DNA of 64,000 nucleotides from Planctomycetota bacterium (lineage in GTDB: Bacteria; Planctomycetota; B15-G4). Every line of letters starts with the position of its first letter. Position 1 is the stretch's first letter. Location: the NCBI GenBank assembly GCA_020638905.1, contig JACKHP010000007.1, forward strand, positions 62,001 through 126,000, read 5' to 3'. Made by a program: the position numbers and the translations under genes. This document shows positions 1 through 9,520 of the stretch, piece by piece. Under the pieces are notes generated by a model. The model was not told the origin of the DNA and did not search any database. It saw only the letters and a program-made list of their open reading frames with translations.

Positions 1-1133
1 ACGGCAAGGCCGAGCGTGAGTCCGAGCCGGTGCGCGTCACGGTGCTGCCGGTCACGGCGCGCGGGCTCGATGTGCTGCCCGTCGCCGGCGCGTGGTCGGC
101 CGTCCAGCACGCGTACGTCGTGAACGTCGACGGCGAGCCGCCGCACCTCGTGCGGCACACGCTCTCGGTGCTGCCCGGCGGGGGAGTGCTCGAGGCGCGC
201 GTCGGCGCGGCGGTGCCGCTGCGCGCGCGGGTCGTCCCTTCGCGGCCGGCGAACGGCGCCATGTCCCACGCGAGCTGGGCGGCCTGGATCGACGGCGGCG
301 AGCTGTGCGGCGTGAGCTTCGATCCGACCCACGGACCGCTCGAGACACGGCGTTTCGCGCTGCCGCCTGTCGAGTGCGTGCTCGTCGCGCCGTTGTTGAC
401 GGGTCCGGTGTCCGAGAGCCTCGATCGTCCGGCGTGCGCGTGCCTGGTGTGGCTCGACGATCCGCGCGAGAGCGGCGGACGCCTGCTCGTGCTCGACGTC
501 GACGGCCGGGGCAAGGTCGGCGCGGGTCCCCACGCGCCGCTGCCCGGGCGACGTCCGGTGTGGATGGAGAGCCAGGTGCTCTCGACCAGCGCGCGACGCA
601 TGACCTTCGCGCAGGTGACCGACGCGGGGCTCGCGCTGCGCGCGACGAGCTGGCCGAAGAGCCGCGCCGAGGCGCCGAAGACGCTCGGAGAGTGGCCGGT
701 CACGTTCCTCGGCGGCGGCTGCGCGCTGGCGTCCGACGACGTGCTGCACGGCGCGACGCTGGTCCAGACCCGTCCGCCCGACGAACACGCCGTGCACCTG
801 CTGCGCTGGACGCTCGACGCGCAGGGCGCGTGGGCCGAGGTCGCGCGCGACGTCGTCGACTGGCCGTACGCCGTGCCGGTCGAGCGGGCACGCGTGCGCG
901 TGAGCGTCGAGGGAAGGGTCTGCGCGTTGCTGGCCGACCCCGAGGGACGCTGGTCGGTGCTCGACACCGAGGGCGCGCTGCATCCCGCGCCGGTCCCGTA
1001 CGGGACGACGACGTTGCCGCTCGACGTGGCCTTCCGCAAGGGCGGCGACCCGATCCTGGTGGCGGCGCGCAAGGAGCACGGACTCGTGCTGGCCGAACTC
1101 GACGGACGTCCCGTGGCCGCGCACGGCCACTGA
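1..1133 (+). CDS. Hypothetical protein, 5' end outside window
   Basis: The reading frame is open from the left edge of the window to a TGA at 1131-1133, giving about 376 visible residues. The first in-frame start-like codon is a GTG at 30, but the frame continues upstream of it without a stop, so the true start is probably outside the window. Codon third positions are almost all G or C. I recognise no family: there is no obvious signal peptide, membrane segment or cysteine motif in the visible part. The protein is rich in short beta-type stretches separated by Gly/Asp turns, which would suit a propeller-like fold, but that is only an impression. A secreted ASST-like gene follows 153 bp downstream on the same strand. 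Confidence 0.6.
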   Translation, partial: GKAERESEPVRVTVLPVTARGLDVLPVAGAWSAVQHAYVVNVDGEPPHLVRHTLSVLPGGGVLEARVGAAVPLRARVVPSRPANGAMSHASWAAWIDGGELCGVSFDPTHGPLETRRFALPPVECVLVAPLLTGPVSESLDRPACACLVWLDDPRESGGRLLVLDVDGRGKVGAGPHAPLPGRRPVWMESQVLSTSARRMTFAQVTDAGLALRATSWPKSRAEAPKTLGEWPVTFLGGGCALASDDVLHGATLVQTRPPDEHAVHLLRWTLDAQGAWAEVARDVVDWPYAVPVERARVRVSVEGRVCALLADPEGRWSVLDTEGALHPAPVPYGTTTLPLDVAFRKGGDPILVAARKEHGLVLAELDGRPVAAHGH

Positions 1134-1286
1134 GGCGCGGGCCAGGCCGTGGAGCGCGTGTGCCGCCTGGCGCCGCGACGGCAACGACGAACGAAAGCCG
1201 CGCCGCCACGAAGCCTCTCGTCGCCCACGTGCCTCGGGCGTGCGCGCCGCTGGCGGAATCGCGGACTTTCTGCGAGTCTCTGCGCC

Positions 1287-2849
1287 ATGCGAACCATCTT
1301 GCACGCCGTCGTCGCCGTCCCGTTCGTCGCCCTGCTCGCCGCGTCGTCGGCGGCGCAGCCGGCGCCGCCGCCCGACCAGCCCGGCCGCGGTGCGCCGCCC
1401 GAGGCGGCCGCCGAGCAGCCGCTCGGACTCGTGCTCTCGACCGACGAGGTCGCGCCGGGCTACGTGCTCTACGCGCCGCTGCTCAGCACGTCGACGTTCC
1501 TGCTCGACAACGCGGGCGAGGTCGTGCACGAGTGGCCGAGCGCGTACGGTCCCGGTTCCGAGTACCTGCTCGACGACGGAACGCTCTTGCGCTGCGCGCG
1601 TCTCGTCGACCCGCCGCGCTTCCACGGCGGCGGCATCTACGGTCGCATCGAGCGCCTGGCGCCCGACGGGACGGTGCTGTGGTTCTACGAGCTCGCGAAC
1701 GAGCAGCAGGTGCTGCACCACGACTTCGAGGTGCTGCCGAACGGCAACATCCTGGCCATCGTGTGGGAGTACGTCTCGCCGAAGGACGCGCTCGCCCACG
1801 GACGCGACCCGCGCGCGCTCGGGCAGGACGGGCTGTTCGCCGACGGGCTGATCGAGATCCGTCCCACGCTGCCGTCGGGCGGTGAGATCGTCTGGGAGTG
1901 GCACGTCTGGGACCACCTCGTGCAGGACGTGAGCGAGCACATGCCCGATTACGGGCAGATCGCCGAGCATCCCGGACGTTTCGACGTGAACGGCGAGCAC
2001 CGTGACGCGCCGCCGCCGACCGCCGACGACCTCGCGCGTGCCGCCGAACTCGAAGAGCAGATGCGCGCCCTCGGCTACGTGGGCGGCAGCGACGACGCCG
2101 ACGCGCCGAAGGAGGACGACCCGCGCAAGCGTCCCGACTTCATGCACGTCAACGCGGTCGACTACCACGCCGACCTCGACCTGATCCTGCTCAGCTCGCC
2201 GCACCTGTGCGAGGTCTGGGTCATCGACCACTCGACGACCACCGAGCAGGCGCGCGGCACGAGCGGCGGCCGGCGAGGGCACGGCGGAGACATCCTCTGG
2301 CGCTGGGGAGACCCGCGGCGCTACGGCGCGGGCACCGACGCCGACCAGCGCTTCTTCTACCAGCACGACCCCGAGTGGCTCGACGGCAGCAACGCCTTCG
2401 CCGGACCCGACCCGGGCGCCGCGCGCGTCGACGACCTGCGCATCACGGTCTTCAACAACGGCGGCCAGCGTCCCGACGGCGACTGGAGCTCGATCGACGA
2501 GCTCGTGCTGCCGTTCGATCCGGTGCGCGGCTTCGTGCGCGAACCGGGCAAGCCGTTCGGCCCCGAGCAGCCGGTGTGGACGTACTCCGACAAGGGCACG
2601 TTCCTCTCGCCGTTCATCAGCGGCGCGCAGCGACTGCCCAACGGCGACACGCTCGTCTGCGAGGGCATCTCGGGTCGCCTGTTCGAGGTGAACCGGGCCG
2701 GCAAGGTCGTGTGGGACTACCGCAACCCGGTCACGGGTGACGTCCCCGCGCCGAAGGGCACCGGAGGCGTCCCGCCGCTGGCCGTGTTCCGCGCCACGCG
2801 CTACGGACCCGAGCACCCGGGCATCGTCGCGCTGCTCGGCGCGAAGTAG
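1287..2849 (+). CDS. Secreted arylsulfotransferase-like (ASST family) protein
   Basis: 520 residues. The ATG at 1287 is chosen because it is followed at once by a signal peptide (MRTILHAVVAVPFVALLAA, then SSAAQ); the frame is open further upstream but that extension is Arg-rich and not protein-like. After the signal peptide the protein shows the ASST/arylsulfotransferase layout: a Gly/Asp-rich propeller with the family landmark HHDFEVLPNGN (His pair near residues 144-145) and a later NGGQRPDGDWSS loop. Known members transfer sulfate between phenolic compounds or act as secreted propellers of unknown substrate, so catalytic activity is not certain. It is probably exported. The downstream gene converges on it with only 19 bp between the stop codons. 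Confidence 0.72.
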   Translation: MRTILHAVVAVPFVALLAASSAAQPAPPPDQPGRGAPPEAAAEQPLGLVLSTDEVAPGYVLYAPLLSTSTFLLDNAGEVVHEWPSAYGPGSEYLLDDGTLLRCARLVDPPRFHGGGIYGRIERLAPDGTVLWFYELANEQQVLHHDFEVLPNGNILAIVWEYVSPKDALAHGRDPRALGQDGLFADGLIEIRPTLPSGGEIVWEWHVWDHLVQDVSEHMPDYGQIAEHPGRFDVNGEHRDAPPPTADDLARAAELEEQMRALGYVGGSDDADAPKEDDPRKRPDFMHVNAVDYHADLDLILLSSPHLCEVWVIDHSTTTEQARGTSGGRRGHGGDILWRWGDPRRYGAGTDADQRFFYQHDPEWLDGSNAFAGPDPGAARVDDLRITVFNNGGQRPDGDWSSIDELVLPFDPVRGFVREPGKPFGPEQPVWTYSDKGTFLSPFISGAQRLPNGDTLVCEGISGRLFEVNRAGKVVWDYRNPVTGDVPAPKGTGGVPPLAVFRATRYGPEHPGIVALLGAK

Positions 2850-2868
2850 CCGCGGGCGATCGGGCGCG

Positions 2869-3333
2869 TCAGCCGAACCAGCGCGACAGCCAGCCGCGCT
2901 TGTGTCCGCATGCCTCGAGGGCCTGGGTGAGCATCTCGCGCACGGGCTCGTCGGTCTCGCGGGCGAGCGCCGCGTCGAGGGCGTCGACGACGTGCCGGCT
3001 GTGGCTGTCGTGCATCGCGCGCGCCCCCCAGAAGCGCGTGGCCGAGTGCGGACTGTGGAGCGTCGCCGCGCACTCCTCGGGGAAGCGCTCGACGAGCTCC
3101 GCGAGCAGCGGCGTGAGGCGCTCCTGCGCGCGCCACACGTCGTCGCGCGCGTCGCCGTCGTCGGTCGGCAGCTCCTCGCGCTCGACGGAGAGAGCATCCA
3201 GGCGATCGACGAGCTCTCGCACCTCGTCGACGCCGCACGCGTTCGCGATCGAGAGCGGCAACGGCGTGTAGGCCCGGTCGACCGCGGAGACGCCCTCGTA
3301 GGCGGCGTCGATCAGCTCCTGGAGGCGGCTCAT
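2869..3333 (-). CDS. Small helical (HEAT-like) hypothetical protein
   Basis: 154 residues, ATG at 3333 preceded by a GAGGA Shine-Dalgarno-like stretch six bases upstream. The sequence is strongly amphipathic-helical. The second half (SATRFWGARAMHDS..., then a block ending in MLTQALEACG) resembles HEAT-type repeats in which a protein counts or buffers partners. There is no signal peptide or membrane helix, so it should be cytosolic. I do not recognise a named family. It is divergent from the P-type ATPase gene on the other side and could share its regulatory region, but nothing ties it functionally to transport. Confidence 0.62.
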   Translation of the reverse strand: MSRLQELIDAAYEGVSAVDRAYTPLPLSIANACGVDEVRELVDRLDALSVEREELPTDDGDARDDVWRAQERLTPLLAELVERFPEECAATLHSPHSATRFWGARAMHDSHSRHVVDALDAALARETDEPVREMLTQALEACGHKRGWLSRWFG

Positions 3334-3517
3334 GGTTCGTCCTCGGAAGGGGCGGGCGGGGTCGCCGCGCCGGCGGCGCGGAACTCCGTCACGATGCTCG
3401 CGCGCAGGACGCTCCACGTCCACCGTCGATCGCGTAGCTCGCGGCGGGACGACGGCGCATCGCGCCGGTCCCCTTCCTTCCGCTACGGTGGACGGCCCCT
3501 CCCTGCGTCTTCTCGCC

Positions 3518-6277
3518 ATGGGAACCCCGCTCCCGTTCCACGCGCTGCCGCTCGACGACGCCCTCGCGCGGCTGGACGCCACGCCCGCCGGGCTCGCGTC
3601 GAAGGAAGCCGCGCGTCGGCTGCGCGAACACGGACCCAACGCCCTGCTCGTCGCGCCGCCGCGTCCGGCGTGGCGGATCCTGCTCGACCAGACGGCCAGC
3701 CTGACGGTGGCGCTGCTCGCAGGGGCCGCGGCGCTCTCGCTCGTGGTGTCCGACGTGGCCGATGCCCTCGCCATCGGCGTCGTGCTGCTGCTCGACGTCG
3801 GTCTCGGCTTCGTGATCGAGCTGCGCGCGAGGCGCTCGATGGACGCGTTGCGATCGCTCGACCCGGGGCGCGCGCGCGTGCTGCGCGACGGCGCGCCGAC
3901 GACGTGCGACGCGCACGCGCTCGTCCCCGGCGACGTGGTGCTGCTCGAGGAAGGCGACGCGGTGCCGGCCGACATGCGCGTCCTGTCGGGCGCCGAGCTG
4001 GCGGCGAACGAGGCGCCGCTCACGGGCGAGTCGCTGCCCGTCCCCAAGACGCCCGACGCGGTGGACGTCGACGCGCTCGTGGCCGATCGCGCCTGCGTCC
4101 TGCACAAGGGCACGCTCGTCGCCACGGGCAGCGCTCGCGCCGTGGTCTTCGCCACGGGCCTGTCCACCGAGATCGGACGCGTCACCGAGCTCGTGGCGTC
4201 GACCGAGGACGACGCGACCCCGCTCGAGCGCCGCCTCGCCGCACTGGGACGCAGGCTCGTGGGCCTGTCGCTGGGCGTCGGTGCGCTCGTCGCGCTGCTC
4301 GGCTGGCTGCGCGGCGGCGAGGTGTGGCTCATGCTGCAGACCGGCATCGCGCTCGCGGTGGCCGCCGTCCCCGAGGGACTGCCGGTGGTCGCCACGATCA
4401 CCCTCGCGGTGGGCATGCGCCGCATGGCGCGTCGCGCGGCGCTCGTGCGCAGGCTGCCGGCGGTCGAAGCGCTCGGCTCGGTGACCGTCGTGTGCACCGA
4501 CAAGACCGGAACGCTCACGGCCGGCGAGATGACCGCCGTGGTGCTGTCCCTCGCGGACGGGCGCGTCGACGTGACCGGAGCCGGCTACGGTTCCGAGGGC
4601 GAGCTCCTGCGGGACGGCGTGACGATCGACGCCGCCCGGATGCCGTCCGACGCGGCGTTGCGCCGGGCGCTGGAGGTCGCCGCGCTCTGCAACCGAGCGC
4701 ACGTCGAACGGGTGGCGCCGAGCACCGACGGCGGCGCGCCGCGGACGCGCCCCGCGTCCGACGATACACGCGCTGGCCGAGACCCCGCGGGCACCTGGCG
4801 CGCGGGCGGCGATCCCACCGAGGCGGCGCTGCTCGTGCTGGCCCGCAAGGCGGGGATCGAACGCGACGCCCTGCGGGCCAGCCTGCCCGAGGTCGGCGAG
4901 CTGCCGTTCCGCAGCGAACGCATGCTCATGGCGACCTTCCATCTCCGGCCCGACGGACGCGTCTTCGTGGCGGTCAAGGGCGCGCCCGAACGCGTGCTCG
5001 CGTGCTGCGCCCTCGACGACGTGGCGCGCGCCGACGTCCTGCGCGAGAACGGCGCCCTCGCGCAGGACGGCCTGCGCGTGCTCGCGCTGGCCTGCGGCGA
5101 GATCGCGTCCGACGCGCCGCGCGACGAGTCGGCGCTGGCGCAGCTGCGCCTGCTCGGCCTCGTGGGCCTGCTCGACCCGCCCGCGGCCGACGTGGCCGGG
5201 ACGCTCGCGACGCTGCGCACCGCCGGAATCCGCGTGATCATGATCACGGGCGACCAGGCCGCCACGGCGCGGGGCGTGGCGCGCGCGCTCGGGCTGCTCG
5301 CCACCGTCGACGACCTGGACCGCGTGCTCGACGGCGCCGAACTGCTGCGCCTCGACGACGCCGCGCTGGCCGAGCGCGTGCGCCACGTGTCGGCCTTCAG
5401 CCGCGTCTCGCCCCGGGACAAGCTGCGCATCGTGCGCGCGCTGCAGGCCGACGGCGAGGTGGTCGGCATGCTCGGCGACGGCGTGAACGATGCGGCCGCG
5501 CTCAAGGGCGCCGACGTGGGTGTCGCGATGGGACGTCGCGGGACCGACGTGGCCAAGGAGACCGCCGACCTCGTGCTGCTCGACGACCGCCTGGCCACCG
5601 TCGCCGCGGCCGTCGAGGGCGGACGCGTCATCGACGACGACATCCGCAAGGTGGTCTTCTATCTCTTCTCGGGCAACCTGTCCGAGGTGCTCGTGCTGCT
5701 CGTGGCCGGCGTGTGCGGCCTGCCGCTGCCGTTGCTCCCGCTGCAGATCCTGTGGATCAACCTCGTGTCCGACGTCTTCCCCGCCCTGGCGCTCGCGATG
5801 GAACCGGGCGAGCCCGACGTGATGCGGCGACCGCCCGTGCGCGGGACGGCGGTGCTCTCGCGGCGCTTCGCCGTGTCGGCCACGCTCTACGGGCTGCTGC
5901 TCGCGCTGCCCGCGCTGGGCGTGTTCCTGATCGCGCTGCGGCGTGACGGCGACGAGGCACGGGCGCGCGCGCTGGCCTTCCTGGTGCTGGGCCTGGGCCA
6001 GATCGCACACGCGTTCAACGCCCGGAGCCGTGGGCGGGCTCCGCTGCGCTCGGTGCTGTCCGGCACGCGCTGGATGTGGGGCGCGACGGCGATCGGTGCG
6101 GTCCTCATGCTGGGGTCGGTGGCGGCGCCTGGCCTCGGACGCGTGCTGGGCGTGCCGTCGCTGCACCTCGACGACGGGGTGCTCGTGGCCTGCGCCGCGC
6201 TGCTGCCCCTCGTCGTGGGGCGCATCTGGCATCGCGTGCGCGTCGACGCTCCGCTTGCGCGGAGCTCCAGCCATTGA
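3518..6277 (+). CDS. P-type cation-transporting ATPase (Ca2+/P2 type)
   Basis: 919 residues. The ATG at 3518 starts a clean N-terminal cation-ATPase domain (LDDALARLDATPAGL). Domain landmarks run in the normal order: TGES of the actuator near 169-172, PEGLPV in transmembrane helix 4, the phosphorylated Asp in DKTGTLT at residue 328, GDPTEAALL in the nucleotide-binding domain, TGD and the GDGVND hinge near 653, then helix 5/6 residues NLSEV and PLQILWINLVSD and a tail of several more helices. The N and D residues in helix 6 and the PEGLP motif fit P2A Ca2+ pumps (or H+/Na+ relatives) rather than heavy-metal pumps, and there is no CXXC metal-binding domain. It acts in the cytoplasmic membrane. 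A TACGGT hexamer at 3484-3489 could be its -10 element. A Pro/Arg/Asp-rich insertion lies near residues 400-430. Confidence 0.9.
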   Translation: MGTPLPFHALPLDDALARLDATPAGLASKEAARRLREHGPNALLVAPPRPAWRILLDQTASLTVALLAGAAALSLVVSDVADALAIGVVLLLDVGLGFVIELRARRSMDALRSLDPGRARVLRDGAPTTCDAHALVPGDVVLLEEGDAVPADMRVLSGAELAANEAPLTGESLPVPKTPDAVDVDALVADRACVLHKGTLVATGSARAVVFATGLSTEIGRVTELVASTEDDATPLERRLAALGRRLVGLSLGVGALVALLGWLRGGEVWLMLQTGIALAVAAVPEGLPVVATITLAVGMRRMARRAALVRRLPAVEALGSVTVVCTDKTGTLTAGEMTAVVLSLADGRVDVTGAGYGSEGELLRDGVTIDAARMPSDAALRRALEVAALCNRAHVERVAPSTDGGAPRTRPASDDTRAGRDPAGTWRAGGDPTEAALLVLARKAGIERDALRASLPEVGELPFRSERMLMATFHLRPDGRVFVAVKGAPERVLACCALDDVARADVLRENGALAQDGLRVLALACGEIASDAPRDESALAQLRLLGLVGLLDPPAADVAGTLATLRTAGIRVIMITGDQAATARGVARALGLLATVDDLDRVLDGAELLRLDDAALAERVRHVSAFSRVSPRDKLRIVRALQADGEVVGMLGDGVNDAAALKGADVGVAMGRRGTDVAKETADLVLLDDRLATVAAAVEGGRVIDDDIRKVVFYLFSGNLSEVLVLLVAGVCGLPLPLLPLQILWINLVSDVFPALALAMEPGEPDVMRRPPVRGTAVLSRRFAVSATLYGLLLALPALGVFLIALRRDGDEARARALAFLVLGLGQIAHAFNARSRGRAPLRSVLSGTRWMWGATAIGAVLMLGSVAAPGLGRVLGVPSLHLDDGVLVACAALLPLVVGRIWHRVRVDAPLARSSSH

Positions 6278-6303
6278 GCGGCACGGGCGGCGAGGACGAC
6301 ACC

Positions 6304-7512
6304 GTGCACAGCGTCGACGCCCACGCGGGTGGCGACGAGGATGCGCCGCGCCGCGCGACGTTCGGCCGCCACGCCCGGCACGTCCCCGGGCTGGCTGCGA
6401 CGCTCGTGCGGCGCGGCGAGCCCGCGCGCCTGCTCGTCACGGGACATGCCGATCGCGACGCGCGCCGCCCCGTGACGACCGACACGGTGTTCGCGTGGTG
6501 GTCGCTGACCAAGATCGTCACCGCGACGCTGGCTCTGCGCCTCGCCGAACGGGGACGCCTCGACCTCGACGCACCGGCGCGCGAGCGCGTCCCGGAGCTC
6601 GACCTCGTGGCCGGGCCGCGCGCAGGACGCCGGCCCCGAGCGCGCGACCGCGGCGGGATCGCGCGCGGTGCGCGTGAGCCCAGCGCGCGCGACCTGCTCG
6701 GACACGGCGCCGGATTCGTCGACGCGCAACGTCACGTGGCGCGCTGGTTCTGCGCGCCGGACGCGCCCTTTCCCGGGCCGCGCGCGTTCCTGGCCGAACA
6801 GCTGCACCGGCACGGACCGCTGCGCGCGTCGCCCGGGGCGCGTCTGCACTACAGCAACCTCGGCTACGCGACGCTCGGCGAGCTGCTCGCCGACGCCGGT
6901 GCGCGCGACTTCCGCGGGCTCGTGCGCGAGCAGGTGCTCGATCCGCTGGGGATGACGTCCACCGGTTTCGAGGCCGCCCGGTTGGCGCACGGCGACGGGT
7001 CGCGCCTCGCGTGCGGCTACGTGCGGCGCTTCAGCCGGCTGGGACTCGCCGTGCGCCTGCTCGACCGGCGCGGGTTCCTCGCCGCGCGCAGCGGCGGCCT
7101 TCGCCGGCTGCGCTGGCGCGACCTCGTCTTCTCGCCGCACGGTGGCCTGCTGGGATCGATCGACGACCTCGCGCGCTTCCTGCGCCTGTTCGTCGAGGGC
7201 GGCCAATCGAACGGTGTGCGCGTGCTCGGGCGGGCGTCCCTCGACGCGATGGCGACGCTGACCCTGCGCGACCCGCGTCGTCGCGCGACGCCGTCCGGCA
7301 CCGGACTGGGCTGGTTCGTCGACGAGCGCCCGCGCGTCGCCGGCGCGCGCGGCGTCCTGCTGCTGCACGGGGGACGCGGTCCGGGCTTCACCACCGAGAT
7401 GGCCGTCCTGCCCGCGCACGGCCTGGCGGTCGGCGTGCTCGGCAACACCGAGTTCGACGCGCGTTCCACGGCCAGGACGCTGCTGGCGGACGCCCTCGCG
7501 GGGCGCCTGTGA
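6304..7512 (+). CDS. Serine hydrolase, beta-lactamase class C-like (S12)
   Basis: About 402 residues from a GTG at 6304. The start is uncertain: the same frame also has a TTG at 6274 that overlaps the ATPase stop, and an ATG far inside the ATPase gene which is unlikely. The S12 catalytic set is visible: SLTK (Ser67, Lys70 in this numbering), HYSNLGYA as the YxN motif, and a HGG-type motif (LLHGGRGPGF) near the C-terminus. Family members are penicillin-binding-protein-like hydrolases, D-aminopeptidases or esterases; a true resistance beta-lactamase role is not implied. No clear signal peptide is present with this start. It lies 26 bp after the ATPase and is probably co-transcribed. Confidence 0.75.
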   Translation: MHSVDAHAGGDEDAPRRATFGRHARHVPGLAATLVRRGEPARLLVTGHADRDARRPVTTDTVFAWWSLTKIVTATLALRLAERGRLDLDAPARERVPELDLVAGPRAGRRPRARDRGGIARGAREPSARDLLGHGAGFVDAQRHVARWFCAPDAPFPGPRAFLAEQLHRHGPLRASPGARLHYSNLGYATLGELLADAGARDFRGLVREQVLDPLGMTSTGFEAARLAHGDGSRLACGYVRRFSRLGLAVRLLDRRGFLAARSGGLRRLRWRDLVFSPHGGLLGSIDDLARFLRLFVEGGQSNGVRVLGRASLDAMATLTLRDPRRRATPSGTGLGWFVDERPRVAGARGVLLLHGGRGPGFTTEMAVLPAHGLAVGVLGNTEFDARSTARTLLADALAGRL

Positions 7513-7616
7513 CGCGGCCGTGCCCGCCCGGCTTGCGTGGCCGAGGTTCCGCGAAGACGATCGTGCGAGATGTGGCGCGGGGGACGGCCCGCGCTGTGGA
7601 CCCCGGGAGACCGACG

Positions 7617-8030
7617 ATGACGATCCGATCGATGCCGGCTTGCGCGCTGCTCGTCCTGTGGCTCGTGCTCGCCGCGTGCGGGACCGATGCCCAGCCTTCG
7701 CGACCCTTCGTGTACGAGACCGGAGGCGACGGGGGCGAGTCGATGCGCGTCACGAACGCCGACGGGTTCGCGTGCACCCGGCTGCGGGTGGAGGCGGCCT
7801 GCGGCAAGTGCCAGTTCGGACTGCCCGGCGACGACTGCGCCCTGGCGATCCGCACGGGAGGCAACGCGTGGTACGTCGACGGCGCGGACCTCGACGGCTA
7901 CGGCGACGCGCACGCTGCCGACGGCATGTGCAACGCCGTGCGCTACGCGGTCGTCTCGGGCAGGCTCTCCGAGGGACGTTTCGTCGTCACGTCCTTCGAA
8001 CTCGTCGAGTCGAGGGGCGTGGGCGGCTAG
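7617..8030 (+). CDS. DUF6370 lipoprotein
   Basis: 137 residues, ATG at 7617. The N-terminus is a lipoprotein signal: a short positive start, a Leu/Val-rich core and the lipobox LAAC. The mature part carries the pattern I associate with DUF6370: VEAACGKCQFGLPGDDC, then GGNAWYVDG and a block ending GMCNAVRYAVVSGRL. The conserved Cys residues could form disulfides or bind metal. The function of the family is unknown to me. It would be anchored in the outer or inner membrane facing the periplasm. Its TAG stop lies inside the palindrome CTAG, which also provides the stop of the converging ATP-grasp gene, so the two genes overlap by four bases. Confidence 0.72.
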   Translation: MTIRSMPACALLVLWLVLAACGTDAQPSRPFVYETGGDGGESMRVTNADGFACTRLRVEAACGKCQFGLPGDDCALAIRTGGNAWYVDGADLDGYGDAHAADGMCNAVRYAVVSGRLSEGRFVVTSFELVESRGVGG

Positions 8031-9358
8031 GTCCCGCCGCAGGCGGCGTCGCAACCGTCGTGAGCTTCGCGGGCGTCGCGCTGCCCATGCGTGTCGCGTG
8101 CGAGTTCAACGAAGCGGAAGCCGAGGCGGGCCTCCACCGCGGCGAGCCGCGCTTCGACCTCGGCGGCGTCGCGCCCGCCCAGGTTCACGATGCCGTAGCG
8201 CGCCGAGTGACCGTCCTCGAGCGTCTCGAAGTCGGACAGCACCTCGCCGGCGGAGCACTCGCTCCAGCAGAGGACGCCCTCGGCCAGCGCTTCGGCCGCG
8301 CGCAGGTCGGCGGGGGACGGCGCCGCGAGCACGCGCACCGGCCGGAACGTGCGCAGCGGACGGCTCACGGCGCACGCCCAGCGTCCCGCGCCTCCCAGTC
8401 GCGGGGGGCGCTCACCCACGGCGAGCGACAAGGCGCACTCGTAGCCGTTCGTGCCGCCGAGCTTCTCGTGCAGGTCGGCGAACTGGCCGCACATGCGCGG
8501 GTTGAGCTCGATCACGTGCACCGCGCTGGACGCGACGTCGACCATGAGCTCGACGTTGAACATCGTGTCGGACAGGCCGTGGGCGCGCACCACGCGCGCG
8601 GTGACGTCCTCGACGCGGCGCAAGAGCGGCGCGGGCAGGCACGACGGCGCGTCGAAGCGGAGGAAGCTGCCGCTGGGATGCAACGTCGAGTCGACCACGC
8701 CCAGCACCACGATCTCGTCGCCCGTGGCGAAGCCTTCGGCGGTGACCTGCACCCCGCCCAGCACGTCCTCGGCCAGGAATCCGCGTGCGTCGGCGTCGAG
8801 CGCGGTGTGGGCGCGGCGCAGGGCCTCGAAGACCTCGACGAAGTGGCGCAGGCAGTTGTGCGCGGCGGGGCGCGCGAGGTGCGCGTCGAGGGCATGCGCG
8901 TCTTCGACGCGGCGCGCCAGCAGTGAGAACGCCGCGCGGATCGGCTTGACGAAGCACGGGAAGCGTTCGGGAGGCAGGCCGCCGCCGGGACGCGTCGGAT
9001 CGACGCGCTCGAAGCGCGGCACGGCCTCGGGCGCCACGGCGCGCTGCAGCGTCCGCGAGACGAGCTTGTGCTGCGCGCGCGCCACGGCGTCGGGCGACGG
9101 ACCGGGCAGGCCGAGCCGCCGAGCGAGCACCGCGGCCACGAGCGCGCCCGGGTCGTCGCTCGACGTGAACACGCCGTCGACGCGTCCTTCGTGCTCGCGC
9201 GCGGTGCGCTCGACCCAGCCGAGCACGTCGAGGTCCCAGGGACTGTCCTCGGCGCGCGGCGAGGCGTACACGATCTCGTACCGTTCGCCGAGCCGCTTGC
9301 ACGCGGCGAGCTGGCGCTCGTCCCAAGCCGTGGGGAACGCGACGAGGACGCGCTTCAT
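8027..9358 (-). CDS. ATP-grasp domain protein
   Basis: 443 residues; the ATG at 9358 begins MKRVLVAFPTAWDE, a Rossmann-like N-terminal pre-ATP-grasp fold. The central part has ATP-grasp features: a conserved Lys in CFVKP, and the Mg2+-binding signature VIELNPRMCGQF toward the C-terminus. The family ligates a carboxylate to an amine or thiol using ATP; the substrate cannot be read from the sequence. Best relatives by layout are the ATP-grasp enzymes of the carbamoyl-phosphate/biotin carboxylase-like superfamily of unassigned function. No signal peptide. It is transcribed against the DUF6370 gene and shares the CTAG stop with it. The 162-bp upstream gap separates it from the photolyase operon. 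Confidence 0.78.
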   Translation of the reverse strand: MKRVLVAFPTAWDERQLAACKRLGERYEIVYASPRAEDSPWDLDVLGWVERTAREHEGRVDGVFTSSDDPGALVAAVLARRLGLPGPSPDAVARAQHKLVSRTLQRAVAPEAVPRFERVDPTRPGGGLPPERFPCFVKPIRAAFSLLARRVEDAHALDAHLARPAAHNCLRHFVEVFEALRRAHTALDADARGFLAEDVLGGVQVTAEGFATGDEIVVLGVVDSTLHPSGSFLRFDAPSCLPAPLLRRVEDVTARVVRAHGLSDTMFNVELMVDVASSAVHVIELNPRMCGQFADLHEKLGGTNGYECALSLAVGERPPRLGGAGRWACAVSRPLRTFRPVRVLAAPSPADLRAAEALAEGVLCWSECSAGEVLSDFETLEDGHSARYGIVNLGGRDAAEVEARLAAVEARLGFRFVELARDTHGQRDAREAHDGCDAACGGT

Positions 9359-9520
9359 CGGAGCCTCTGCCCCGGTGGTCCGCGCCGAACGTTCGCCTCG
9401 GGACGTCCGGGCGTGCGCGCGGAGGTGCAAGTCACCGGGAAGAGAGCTTGACGGGTGCGCGGCGGGGTCGCAAGAGCGGAGACGTCGGATGGCCGATCTT
9501 CGCTGCCCGCGCTCCAGCGT

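Noticed and set aside
1149..1286. ATG/GTG-type starts before 1287 for the ASST-like gene
   Set aside because: They would place 46 Arg-rich residues before an otherwise perfect signal peptide.
3389..6274. 961-residue open frame on the strand opposite the P-type ATPase
   Set aside because: His/Gln/Arg-rich composition without any domain, fully overlapping a gene with all catalytic motifs. High GC content suppresses stop codons, so long antisense frames are expected. The same holds for 2737-5946 (+), 40248-44609 (+), 42148-46194 (+) and 55461-59231 (-).
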